Of a DNA stretch of 37,448 nt, positions 25,872 through 33,069 are shown in pieces. The position numbers were made by a program, and so were the translations under genes. The DNA lies in NCBI GenBank assembly GCA_019747895.1, contig JAIEQF010000041.1, positions 1 through 37,448 on the forward strand, given 5' to 3'. Source of the stretch: Chthoniobacterales bacterium (GTDB lineage: Bacteria; Verrucomicrobiota; Verrucomicrobiia; Chthoniobacterales; UBA6821). The notes beneath the pieces are model-generated. The model was not told the origin of the DNA and made no database searches. It saw nothing but the letters and a program-made list of their open reading frames with translations. The stretch's first letter is position 1. The number at the start of each line of letters is the position of its first letter.

Positions 25872-28556
25872 ATGTCTACGTCTGAAATTTCCAAAGCCTA
25901 TACCCCTACTGACGTTGAGCCTCTCTGGTATCAGCGTTGGTCCGATGCTAATTGTTTTCATGCTGATGAAAAATCATCTGCCCCTGCTTTTTCTATCGTC
26001 ATACCTCCACCAAATGTCACCGGCGTACTCACGCTGGGGCACGTCCTCAACAACACGCTGCAAGACATCTTGGCTCGACGCGCACGCCAAACGGGCCACG
26101 AAGTCCTTTGGCTCCCTGGCACGGATCATGCAGGCATCGCGACACAGACGGTCGTTGAACGCCAATTGCGCAAGGAAGAAAAGAAAACGCGCCATGATTT
26201 AGGACGCACAGCTTTTCTTGAAAAAGTTTGGGAATGGAAAGAAAAACATGGCGGCATCATCCTCGAACAGCTCCAACGACTCGGTTGTTCCTGCGATTGG
26301 AAGCGCGAGCGCTTCACGATGGACGAAGCTTATGCCAAAAAAGTTCAAGAGACTTTCGTTGACCTACACCAAAAAGGAATGATCTATCGCGGCAAGCGGA
26401 TGGTCAATTGGTGTCCTGTCTCCCACACCGCGCTCAGTGATGAAGAAGTTATTCCCAAAAAACAAAAAGGAATTCTTTATCACTACAAATTAGAAATCGT
26501 AGAACAGCCTGGCACCTGGCTAGAAATCGCCACCACCCGCCCCGAAACCATCATGGCTGATGCGGCTCTGGCCGTGAACCCGAACGATCCACGCTATGCC
26601 GCATTCATTGGAAAACATGTTCGCCGCCCATTAGGACCTCTAGCTGAACTGCCGATTGTTGGAGATGAAGCTGTCGAGATGACTTTTGGTACAGGCATTC
26701 TCAAAGTGACTCCAGCTCATGACAAAATCGACTATGAAATTGGAATGCGCCATCAACTTCCGATTATCGATGTTCTCAATTCCAATGGCACGCTCAACGA
26801 ATTCGCTGGTGAAGATTTTGCTGGCCTCGATCGTTTTGAAGCACGCGTCAAAGCCGCAGAGCGCCTACGCGAGCTCGGCTTGCTCGTGAAAGAAGAGCCT
26901 CATGAAAATAACGTCGGCTTTAGCGAACGAGCTGATGTTCCCATTGAGCCACGCTTGAGCGAGCAATGGTTTTTGCGTTATCCAAAAACCAAAGAAGCTC
27001 GCGAGGCTGTCCAACAACATCTCATTCGTTTTTTTCCAGAGCGTTGGGAAAAAGTTTATCATCATTGGCTCGAGAGTATTCAAGACTGGTGCATCAGCCG
27101 CCAGCTTTGGTGGGGCCATCAGATTCCCGCGTGGCATTCGGCAGATCATGCTGAAATCAAAGTGCAACTCGAATCTCCAGGCGCAGGCTGGAAACAAGAT
27201 GAGGACGTTCTTGATACTTGGTTCTCTTCGTGGCTCTGGGCGCATGAGACGATGGATGAAGCGACGCGGAAAAAATTCTATCCAACAACCGTTCTTGTCA
27301 CCGGTCCTGACATCATCTTTTTTTGGGTTGCCCGCATGATCATGGCAGGGCTCGAGTACACTGGAGAACTTCCTTTCCGTGATGTCTATTTCACCGGCAT
27401 CATCCGCGACAAACAAGGCCGTAAGATGTCCAAGAGTCTCGGCAATTCCCCCAACCCACTCGACTTGATTGCAACTTATGGCGCTGATGGATTGCGCTTC
27501 GGCATGATGAGGATCGCTCCCAACGGTCAAGATATTCGATTCGACGAACAACAGATCGTAGAGGGACGCAATTTTGCCAACAAACTTTGGAATGCTGCAC
27601 GCTTCCGTGAAATGCAGGAAAATGAAGAAGAATTAACCGCAAAGAACGCAAAGAGCACAAAGAAAAAATGCAAAATTAATCTTTCGCAATATGAACTTCC
27701 GGAGATTGCCGTCACCCTTCTGGCTCAATTTGATGAGATGCATACGTCTTTGCGAAAGGCTTATGCTGAATATCGTTTTCAAGAAATTGCAGGATTGCTC
27801 TATGATTTTTTCTGGGGCGACTATTGCGACTGTTTCATTGAGGCCGCAAAGCCGACACTCAACGGTAATGATGAAAAGGGAAAAGCTGCAATCCTTGCAA
27901 CGATGGATACCGTTCTCTCAGGGTTTTTGAACTTACTCCATCCGCTGATGCCACACATCACAGAAGAACTCTGGGAGCGCCTGGGATTCAAAACCTCATC
28001 AGGATTTGAAGATCGCTCTAATTTCTTGCTCTACTCAGCGCCTCCTCAAGAAAAACTTTTAGCGCATCTCTCTGCAGAAAAAATCGACACTGCAAAAAAA
28101 ACTACGCTTCAACTTTATCAAGTCATTCACGCTGCACGTAATCTTCGCAGCGAATGTAAAATCAACGCCAAACAAGCAATTGATTTTCTCATCACTCCAA
28201 AAGATTCGGAAAAACCGTGGACTCCAGAGCAGCTTGAAATTTTTGCTGCTTTGGCACGTGGGAAAAATGTTGCTCTTTTTTCTGGCACCCTTCCTAAAGA
28301 AAGTGCTTCTGTCGTGACGGATCTCGGAACAATCACGATCCCGCTCGAAGGCCTGATTGACCCGAAAGCAGAAAAACAACGCCTCAGCACGGAAATTAAA
28401 AATGTAGAAAGCGAGCTGATCAAAGTTCGGGCCAAACTTAGCAATGCTGCTTTTGTTGAAAAAGTTCCCACTGCAGTTCTTCAAGAACATCGCGATCGCG
28501 AAGTCCGCTGGCAAGAGCGCCTTTGCTCACTACGAGCTATGTTGGGAAAATTATAA
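25872..28556 (+). CDS. valS: valyl-tRNA synthetase
   Basis: ValRS charges tRNA-Val and proofreads threonine. The 894-aa class I enzyme has PPPNVTGVLTLGHV (about residues 45-58) with the HIGH-like motif written TLGH, so the first His is Thr. The editing domain follows in the middle (TTRPETIMADAALAVNP), then KMSKS at 518-522, the anticodon-binding domain and a C-terminal coiled coil (from about residue 820). Residues 589-597 (TAKNAKSTK) are encoded by three copies of a 9-bp repeat within a variable loop after LWNAARF. No Shine-Dalgarno sequence is present; heptamer array A5 abuts the ATG. It is convergent with the PIN gene, overlapping by 6 bp. Confidence 0.97.
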   Translation: MSTSEISKAYTPTDVEPLWYQRWSDANCFHADEKSSAPAFSIVIPPPNVTGVLTLGHVLNNTLQDILARRARQTGHEVLWLPGTDHAGIATQTVVERQLRKEEKKTRHDLGRTAFLEKVWEWKEKHGGIILEQLQRLGCSCDWKRERFTMDEAYAKKVQETFVDLHQKGMIYRGKRMVNWCPVSHTALSDEEVIPKKQKGILYHYKLEIVEQPGTWLEIATTRPETIMADAALAVNPNDPRYAAFIGKHVRRPLGPLAELPIVGDEAVEMTFGTGILKVTPAHDKIDYEIGMRHQLPIIDVLNSNGTLNEFAGEDFAGLDRFEARVKAAERLRELGLLVKEEPHENNVGFSERADVPIEPRLSEQWFLRYPKTKEAREAVQQHLIRFFPERWEKVYHHWLESIQDWCISRQLWWGHQIPAWHSADHAEIKVQLESPGAGWKQDEDVLDTWFSSWLWAHETMDEATRKKFYPTTVLVTGPDIIFFWVARMIMAGLEYTGELPFRDVYFTGIIRDKQGRKMSKSLGNSPNPLDLIATYGADGLRFGMMRIAPNGQDIRFDEQQIVEGRNFANKLWNAARFREMQENEEELTAKNAKSTKKKCKINLSQYELPEIAVTLLAQFDEMHTSLRKAYAEYRFQEIAGLLYDFFWGDYCDCFIEAAKPTLNGNDEKGKAAILATMDTVLSGFLNLLHPLMPHITEELWERLGFKTSSGFEDRSNFLLYSAPPQEKLLAHLSAEKIDTAKKTTLQLYQVIHAARNLRSECKINAKQAIDFLITPKDSEKPWTPEQLEIFAALARGKNVALFSGTLPKESASVVTDLGTITIPLEGLIDPKAEKQRLSTEIKNVESELIKVRAKLSNAAFVEKVPTAVLQEHRDREVRWQERLCSLRAMLGKL
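27637..27663 (+). repeat. nonamer array inside valS
   Basis: Three 9-bp units, CCGCAAAGA, ACGCAAAGA and GCACAAAGA, lie in frame within valS and encode Lys-rich residues. Related sequence occurs at 32891-32918 and, inverted, at 34565-34622. A 9-bp unit keeps the reading frame at any copy number. Confidence 0.75.
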
Positions 28557-29009
28557 TCCGAAAGGAACTTTCAAGCCTTCTGCATAAGCTAACTTCTTTT
28601 GATGAAGATCAAAAGTTAAGAATTCTTTAACTCCCAAATGAAGCGCTGTTGCCACATGAAGAATATCTGCAAATCTAAACCCCTCTTTAATAGTGTAAGT
28701 TTTGCTTAACCTCTCAGCAACATAATGAACCTCTGCCCAATCAACGGGAATAGATTGAATAATGCCAGCCCCTAAATCTGATTGTAAATCTTGCAACATC
28801 TTCTCCCCCTCCTCTCTGGAATATCCCTTGGTTCTATCTTTCTCATGCAATCGAATCTGAAAACGAACTGACTGACGAAATTCAAATAATAACAGCGAAG
28901 AGACATTCAACCCCTCTTCTAACTTATTCATATAAGTATCTGCATGACGTGAACTCATCTCTCTACGATAAAGAGCACACAGAAAAGATGTGTCCGGAAA
29001 ATGACTCAT
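28551..29009 (-). CDS. PIN-domain toxin (VapC-like ribonuclease)
   Basis: The 152-aa product starts MSHFPDTSFLCALYRRE. The acidic PIN residues are visible: Asp6 in PDTSF, Glu43 in LFEFR, Asp115 in FADILHVATAL and Asp134 in LTFDLHQ. These would bind metal for single-stranded RNA cleavage. The start is chosen because it lies 7 bp after the stop of the upstream antitoxin gene; a longer frame would overlap that gene. The target RNA is unknown. The 3' end overlaps valS by 6 bp, convergently. Confidence 0.87.
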   Translation of the reverse strand: MSHFPDTSFLCALYRREMSSRHADTYMNKLEEGLNVSSLLLFEFRQSVRFQIRLHEKDRTKGYSREEGEKMLQDLQSDLGAGIIQSIPVDWAEVHYVAERLSKTYTIKEGFRFADILHVATALHLGVKEFLTFDLHQKKLAYAEGLKVPFGL

Positions 29010-29016
29010 GATATTT

Positions 29017-29274
29017 TTAATCTTCTTCTCCAAGTTCATCCCGTCTGAGAGCCTCAACTTCTTGAGGGGTAAAAACACGTCCTTTCCAAATGGCTTTTCG
29101 TCGAGCTGCAAAATCAGGCTTTTTTAATTTTTGCGAAGTTGAAGCATTTTTAAAGCTTGTTAGCAAAGCAATCGACTCTCCACGTTTTTTAATTTGGATC
29201 GACTGCCCCTCTGCTAACCATGCTTCTAATTTTGAAAAATTGTTTCTTAAATCTCTTAATGGAACCACGATCAT
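29017..29274 (-). CDS. Phd/YefM-type antitoxin
   Basis: The 85-aa product begins MIVVPLRDLRNNFSKLEAWL, matching the Phd/YefM N-terminal DNA-binding fold, followed by GQSIQIKKRGESIALLT. The C-terminal half is charged, as expected for the toxin-neutralising tail. The PIN toxin gene follows after 7 bp. A near-perfect palindrome lies 2 bp before the ATG, which suits autorepression by the antitoxin or the complex. Confidence 0.85.
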   Translation of the reverse strand: MIVVPLRDLRNNFSKLEAWLAEGQSIQIKKRGESIALLTSFKNASTSQKLKKPDFAARRKAIWKGRVFTPQEVEALRRDELGEED

Positions 29275-29276
29275 GG

Positions 29277-29309
29277 GGACATATTATGTCCACTCTTTCT
29301 ATTTCCCAA
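29277..29309 (-). promoter_or_regulatory. toxin-antitoxin promoter and operator
   Basis: The operator-like palindrome GGACATA-T-TATGTCC (29277-29291) sits 2 bp from the antitoxin ATG. On the minus strand it contains the -10-like TAATAT (29281-29286), preceded by a 17-bp spacer and TTGGGA (29304-29309) as a possible -35. Transcription would begin at or near the start codon, giving a leaderless mRNA. Repressor binding would cover the -10 box. Confidence 0.6.
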
Positions 29310-29414
29310 GCTTTTTGTTGATATTTTCTCTGCTTATCCATTCCCATGAACAGAAGGATCTGCTTTCACTGCTTTTTTGAGCTCATTTTTCTAAAAAACG
29401 CTTTTATTTGACCT

Positions 29415-29594
29415 ATGGCTTCGTTTGTTGATGGGGGTGCTATGATCTATCCTGGAAAACAGCCTTGGCTATTTTTATTAAATCATACTTATAGCCAGCA
29501 GGTTGTTGTTGATTTTAGGGGCCCTATCATGGTCAGACTTCAGTTTCTTCTCTGTAGTAATGGTGCTAAATTTTCTCCAAAAAGAGGAAAATGA
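29415..29594 (+). CDS. possible 59-aa protein
   Basis: An ATG-started frame encodes MASFVDGGAMIYPGKQPWLF and ends at the TGA directly abutting the stop of the minus-strand gene at 29595. Composition is protein-like, but there is no ribosome binding site, signal peptide or recognised family. It could equally be a chance frame. Confidence 0.25.
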   Translation: MASFVDGGAMIYPGKQPWLFLLNHTYSQQVVVDFRGPIMVRLQFLLCSNGAKFSPKRGK

Positions 29595-30014
29595 TCAGCA
29601 AAGGGGGCTGCATTCCAGCGCCTTTTCAAGACGAGTTTCTAGCGAAGGAAAAATATCAGGATGAGCCAAAAGCTGGTGGCAGAGTGGCTTGATTCGCGTC
29701 TCTTGCCACTGCTGCAAATTTGATGAGGCTTTAAGAAGTTCTGGGTTGGCAATGTAACCTACTCCTATTAACACAGCTTTAGCTGCCCTCCATGCTGTCG
29801 CCTTCCAAGTGCGCTGTCTTATTTTTTGAGAACGCTCCAAAGACGAGCTTAAAATCTTCTGATCTTGATTTTTTTTATTCTCCCCAGAACCAGGAAAGTC
29901 GGTCCGGCCTAACTGCTCGGTTAAGATCGCCCCGCTTATAATACGCGCTCGATCGCCACCTAAAATAATATATTCTTGAGTCAAGTTGAGTATTCTTTGA
30001 CTAACTCTTTCCAT
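29595..30014 (-). CDS. unknown protein, third gene of an overlapping set
   Basis: The 139-aa product starts MERVSQRILNLTQEY. I chose this ATG because GAGGAG lies at the right distance before it, one of the few clear Shine-Dalgarno sequences in the window. The start overlaps the end of the upstream frame by 14 bp. The protein is basic and mostly helical, with a hydrophobic Ala/Gly patch (WRAAKAVLIGVGYIA). No family is recognised. Its frame is the same as that of the first gene in the set, which leaves open that all three are pieces of one frameshifted gene. Confidence 0.5.
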   Translation of the reverse strand: MERVSQRILNLTQEYIILGGDRARIISGAILTEQLGRTDFPGSGENKKNQDQKILSSSLERSQKIRQRTWKATAWRAAKAVLIGVGYIANPELLKASSNLQQWQETRIKPLCHQLLAHPDIFPSLETRLEKALECSPLC

Positions 30015-30396
30015 AAAGCTCCTCAACCTGAACAATTTTTTCAGCCACTTGTTGGCATGCTGCTGCTATAGTAAGATATTCATCTGATTGAGGATGATCT
30101 ACTGAAGCAGCTTCATAAATATTTTTCCTTTTATTCCAATCATTTTTTTCTAGATTCGCTTTCTTCAGAAAATCAATAACTTGGTCTTCTTCTAGGTCTA
30201 AATGAACGGGATCAACAGCCTCAAGATGGATTCGCTCTTGTTCCCAAGCAATAATAGCAACTCCTGCTTGATGGAGGTCTTTTTGCGGAAAAAATATTTC
30301 GTCTTTTCCGTTATCAATTGAGATCAACTGATCACGAGCATTAATAAAGCTTCCTCGAGCTTCTGAATCACTTGAGTCATCAACCGCACTGACCAT
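30001..30396 (-). CDS. unknown protein, second gene of an overlapping set
   Basis: The product is about 131 aa if it starts at MVSAVDDSSD, where AGAGGG precedes the ATG at a suitable distance; an ATG six codons upstream is the alternative. It is acidic and helical with no recognised motif. It overlaps the first gene by 73 bp and the third by 14 bp. Either this is a translationally coupled trio, or the frame continues the first gene after a frameshift: the sequence becomes protein-like from about FINARDQLIS, just where the first frame ends. Confidence 0.45.
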   Translation of the reverse strand: MVSAVDDSSDSEARGSFINARDQLISIDNGKDEIFFPQKDLHQAGVAIIAWEQERIHLEAVDPVHLDLEEDQVIDFLKKANLEKNDWNKRKNIYEAASVDHPQSDEYLTIAAACQQVAEKIVQVEELYGKS

Positions 30397-30956
30397 TCTT
30401 CCCTCTTCTTCCATTGCTTTGCCACATTGAGGAGTCCTCCGCTAATGGTTTTTCCTTCGAGTGCTGGAATCTTGTCTGTGGCAGCAAGAAGACCAGCGAT
30501 GAGTTCTTGATACGACTCCATTGGAAATTGTGCCATCATCAATGCCAACGCGCCTACAACAGAATTTTTAGCAGTATCAACAACCTCCTTCGTGCGAATC
30601 AACGGATATTTGAAATGAGTTTTTAAAAGACGGAAATGAATTTTTTGACCTGGCTTGGGACCAACTGTTTCAGAGGCTTCAACGACAGTGGCTCCTGGAA
30701 ATTCGCGCAATTCTTCTTCCGAAAGTTTATTCAGCGGCGCAGGAAGATGTACTGGGGCCAGGACTGTTGTTCGAGCGACCTGCCTCGGTTGCCCTAAAAA
30801 ATTTTTAGAAACATCTTGATGCACTGCTACTCTTTTTTGCGAGCCATGAAGCCCTTGATGCTTCCATGTAGTGAAGCTAATGGCGGCTGTGGCAACACAA
30901 AGCGAACCGATTTTAAGACTGCGAGAAATAGGGGGGATCATAAAAAAAACCGTCAT
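30324..30956 (-). CDS. unknown exported or membrane-anchored protein, first gene of an overlapping set
   Basis: The 210-aa product has an N-terminal hydrophobic stretch (SLKIGSLCVATAAISFTTW, about residues 13-31) after a short basic region, which could be a signal peptide or a single membrane anchor. A Pro-rich stretch and a helical C-terminal half follow. No family is recognised. It is divergent from manC with only 76 bp between the two starts. The last residues (LEEALLMLVIS) overlap the next frame, and a frameshift cannot be excluded. Confidence 0.55.
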   Translation of the reverse strand: MTVFFMIPPISRSLKIGSLCVATAAISFTTWKHQGLHGSQKRVAVHQDVSKNFLGQPRQVARTTVLAPVHLPAPLNKLSEEELREFPGATVVEASETVGPKPGQKIHFRLLKTHFKYPLIRTKEVVDTAKNSVVGALALMMAQFPMESYQELIAGLLAATDKIPALEGKTISGGLLNVAKQWKKREEWSVRLMTQVIQKLEEALLMLVIS

Positions 30957-31032
30957 GGTAATTTTTTTCCTGATGAAGCAAATGAAACAGTTCTTTGTTT
31001 TCTTTTAAACTCAACATGGCATCCTTAACGCG

Positions 31033-32163
31033 ATGAGCTTTAATCAATCCTCTAACCTCCAGCCTCCAGCCTCCATCCTTACTGCTGTCGCTCCTATTGA
31101 TCGCCTATTTATTTTCATCATGGCAGGAGGAAGTGGCGAACGCTTCTGGCCGCTAAGCAGGATTCACACTCCCAAACATCTTTTGAAGCTGCTTGGAAAA
31201 AAAACCTTGCTCGAACAAACGCTAGAACGTTTTGAGACCATCGTTCCGCCAGAGAGAATTTTTGTACTCACGAATGAGGCTCAACATGCCGTAACACTTG
31301 CCGCTCTCCCCAATCATCCTCCCAAAAACATTATCGCTGAACCAGCTAAGCGCGACACGGGACCTGCAGCGGCTCTAGCGACAGCAGTTGCCTTGCGCCA
31401 ACAAGAGAATGCCATCATAGGACTCTTCCCTGCTGATGCCATGATTCATGATGTTGCAACTTTTTGTCATCAACTCTTAGAAGCCACGCATACTGCAGCA
31501 GAGCATCCTGCATTAATAACTTTTTCTATTAAACCCAGTCATCCCTCAACAAGTTTCGGATACCTGGAGCTTGGAGAAAAACACGAGGCTCCTCATGCAA
31601 AGCAAACTTGCTTTCAGAAAGTCCATCAGTTTGTTGAAAAGCCACACCTCACGAAAGCTGAAGAATTTTTTAGCGGTCAACGTCACGGATGGAATGCAGG
31701 CATGTTTCTCTGGCAAGCGCAATCATTCTTAGAAGAATGCCATCGTCAACAACCAGAATTAGCTTCTTTCATCGAACGATTTTCGACGGAGACCTCTCCT
31801 GAAAAATTATTACAGCGCGATTTTGCTCAACTCCCAAAAATCTCTGTCGACTACGCGATCATGGAAAAAGCCAAGCATGTAATTGCTGCCATCGCTGAAT
31901 TCGACTGGGATGATGTGGGGCATTGGACAGCCCTTCCAAAACATCTTGGCATGGATGCGAAAGGAAACACCGTCCAAGCTTCTGCAGAAAAAATTCTCCT
32001 TCACGATTCAACTAACAACATCATTGTCTCCAAAGGAAAAACAGTGGCCCTTTGCGGCGTCACCGATCTCGTTGTGGTCCAGACCGAGGATGCCATCCTC
32101 ATCTGCCACCGCGACGCCGTAGAGAATATCAAGAAGCTACCGGTTCCTGATGAGTTGAAGTAG
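31033..32163 (+). CDS. manC: mannose-1-phosphate guanylyltransferase
   Basis: The enzyme makes GDP-mannose from mannose-1-phosphate and GTP for polysaccharide or glycoconjugate synthesis. The 376-aa product has the nucleotidyltransferase signature MAGGSGERFWPLSR (residues 30-43), EPAKRDTGPAAALA, the FVEKP sugar-binding motif and EFDWDDVGHW near the end. It is the short, single-domain form without a C-terminal isomerase domain. The N-terminus is unusual: residues 6-17 are encoded by a heptamer array. No other start codon lies between the array and the essential LFIFIMAGG strand, so the array is probably translated. Confidence 0.93.
   Translation: MSFNQSSNLQPPASILTAVAPIDRLFIFIMAGGSGERFWPLSRIHTPKHLLKLLGKKTLLEQTLERFETIVPPERIFVLTNEAQHAVTLAALPNHPPKNIIAEPAKRDTGPAAALATAVALRQQENAIIGLFPADAMIHDVATFCHQLLEATHTAAEHPALITFSIKPSHPSTSFGYLELGEKHEAPHAKQTCFQKVHQFVEKPHLTKAEEFFSGQRHGWNAGMFLWQAQSFLEECHRQQPELASFIERFSTETSPEKLLQRDFAQLPKISVDYAIMEKAKHVIAAIAEFDWDDVGHWTALPKHLGMDAKGNTVQASAEKILLHDSTNNIIVSKGKTVALCGVTDLVVVQTEDAILICHRDAVENIKKLPVPDELK
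31049..31083 (+). repeat. heptamer array A6, inside the manC 5' end
   Basis: Units CCTCTAA, CCTCCAG, CCTCCAG, CCTCCAT and CCTTACT are in perfect 7-bp register. They start 16 bp after the manC ATG and read as SNLQPPASILT. Confidence 0.88.
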
Positions 32164-32166
32164 ATT

Positions 32167-32817
32167 TTAAAAACTCAATTTCTGCCCTTGAGATACTTCC
32201 CAAGCCTTCCGCTGTTCAGGCGTGAGAACTTTCAGCATCTTGGCGCCATGAGCCTTTCGATTTTTGCGAAGCGCTAAGATTTGCTGATGATAACTCATTT
32301 TTCCTTGATCAGCGCGCAAATCAATATCCATCGCTTTGCTATAAGAATCTTGATGAATCTTCTCAATTTTTTGTTTCTGCTCTTCACTCAATCCTAAAAG
32401 TTTTTGCTCTGAAGGAGCTATCAGTAAAGCCCCACCTAAGACTTGCCGTTCAACCTCGCGCAGACGACGACGCTGAATAGGAGTGAGCACATCCATAGCG
32501 CGTTGGTTATAAGAAACAGAAAGTTGCTCTAATTTTTTCTGAGCCTGGGCTAGTTCAGCAGGAGTCTGATGATGCATCTTCATCAGTTTTATTGCTGCCG
32601 CACGATAGTCACTCCGCAAACCTGCGATGACACTTTTTTGAAGTGAGGTGAGGTGCAAATCTTTGCTCACATGATCAAGACTAATCAAAATTGGAAGTGA
32701 TCCAGGGTTCTCCCGAACCGGCATGGCAGCTTGCTTTGGAGCTGACGTTGCAGCATAGGAAGCACCAAGAGCGAGGAGAAACAATGCGACGACAAGACGA
32801 GATGTTAATGATTTCAT
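32167..32817 (-). CDS. periplasmic LTXXQ-motif protein (Spy/CpxP-like)
   Basis: The 216-aa product has a signal peptide (MKSLTSRLVVALFLLALGASYA) and a mature part that is helical, basic and rich in Gln. Four LTXXQ-type motifs are visible: LTSLQ (56-60), LTPIQ (111-115), LSEEQ (143-147) and LTPEQ (198-202). In Spy and CpxP this motif marks small periplasmic chaperones or envelope-stress sensors. Here it is longer than Spy (about 160 aa) and looks like a duplicated unit. The stop codon lies 4 bp from the end of manC, which is convergent. Confidence 0.75.
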   Translation of the reverse strand: MKSLTSRLVVALFLLALGASYAATSAPKQAAMPVRENPGSLPILISLDHVSKDLHLTSLQKSVIAGLRSDYRAAAIKLMKMHHQTPAELAQAQKKLEQLSVSYNQRAMDVLTPIQRRRLREVERQVLGGALLIAPSEQKLLGLSEEQKQKIEKIHQDSYSKAMDIDLRADQGKMSYHQQILALRKNRKAHGAKMLKVLTPEQRKAWEVSQGQKLSF

Positions 32818-32890
32818 GGATTAAAAGTGGATAAAAGCTACTGTTCCGATAGAGGATTTTTGAAAACTTTGCAATAAAAAAAGTTGAATT

Positions 32891-32918
32891 ACCACAAAAG
32901 AACGCAAGGAATGCAACG
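32891..32918 (+). repeat. degenerate nonamer run
   Basis: ACCACAAAAG, AACGCAAGG and AATGCAACG follow each other behind AATT, the same layout (AATT-ACC-CAAAG) as the nonamer run in valS and the one at 34565. Confidence 0.55.
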
Positions 32919-32926
32919 TTCAAAGA

Positions 32927-32954
32927 CTGAAGGCTGAAGGCTGAGGGCTGAAGG
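32927..32954 (-). repeat. heptamer array A7
   Basis: Four units read on the minus strand as CCTTCAG, CCCTCAG, CCTTCAG and CCTTCAG. It faces the LTXXQ gene, whose start is about 110 bp away, so it does not abut a coding end. Confidence 0.88.
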
Positions 32955-32971
32955 TTGTGATTACTTAAAGG

Positions 32972-33014
32972 CAAAGAAATAATTTTTTGAATCCACTGTT
33001 TATCATGTTATCCT
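32972..33014 (+). repeat. duplicate of the valS promoter-like segment
   Basis: About 34 of 38 bases match 25776-25813, including TTGAAT (32987-32992) and, 16 bp on, TATCCT (33009-33014). As before valS, a heptamer array follows downstream (33042). Here no plus-strand gene follows; transcription would run antisense into xseA. Confidence 0.6.
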
Positions 33015-33041
33015 TTTTGATATGGTTTTTTCTTCCTTTCG

Positions 33042-33069
33042 CCTTCAGCCCTCAGCCCTCAGCCTTTTT
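33042..33069 (+). repeat. heptamer array A8, over the xseA stop
   Basis: Units CCTTCAG, CCCTCAG, CCCTCAG and CCTTTTT. The complement of the first units provides the last codons and the TGA stop (33045-33047) of xseA, read as RLRAEG and stop. Confidence 0.88.

Larger units (their letters stand above)
29275..29594. other. 320-bp intergenic region after the toxin-antitoxin module
   Basis: Apart from the toxin-antitoxin operator at its left end and a doubtful 59-aa frame (29415-29594), no gene or repeat is recognised here. Confidence 0.5.
32818..33044. other. repeat-rich gap between xseA and the LTXXQ gene
   Basis: From left to right the gap holds a degenerate nonamer run (32891-32918), heptamer array A7 (32927-32954), a promoter-like segment also found before valS (32972-33014), and the start of array A8. 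No gene is seen. Confidence 0.7.

Noticed and set aside
26865-27551. Long minus-strand frame (228 codons) opposite valS
   Set aside because: It is fully antisense to the conserved ValRS core and its translation has no domain-like features.
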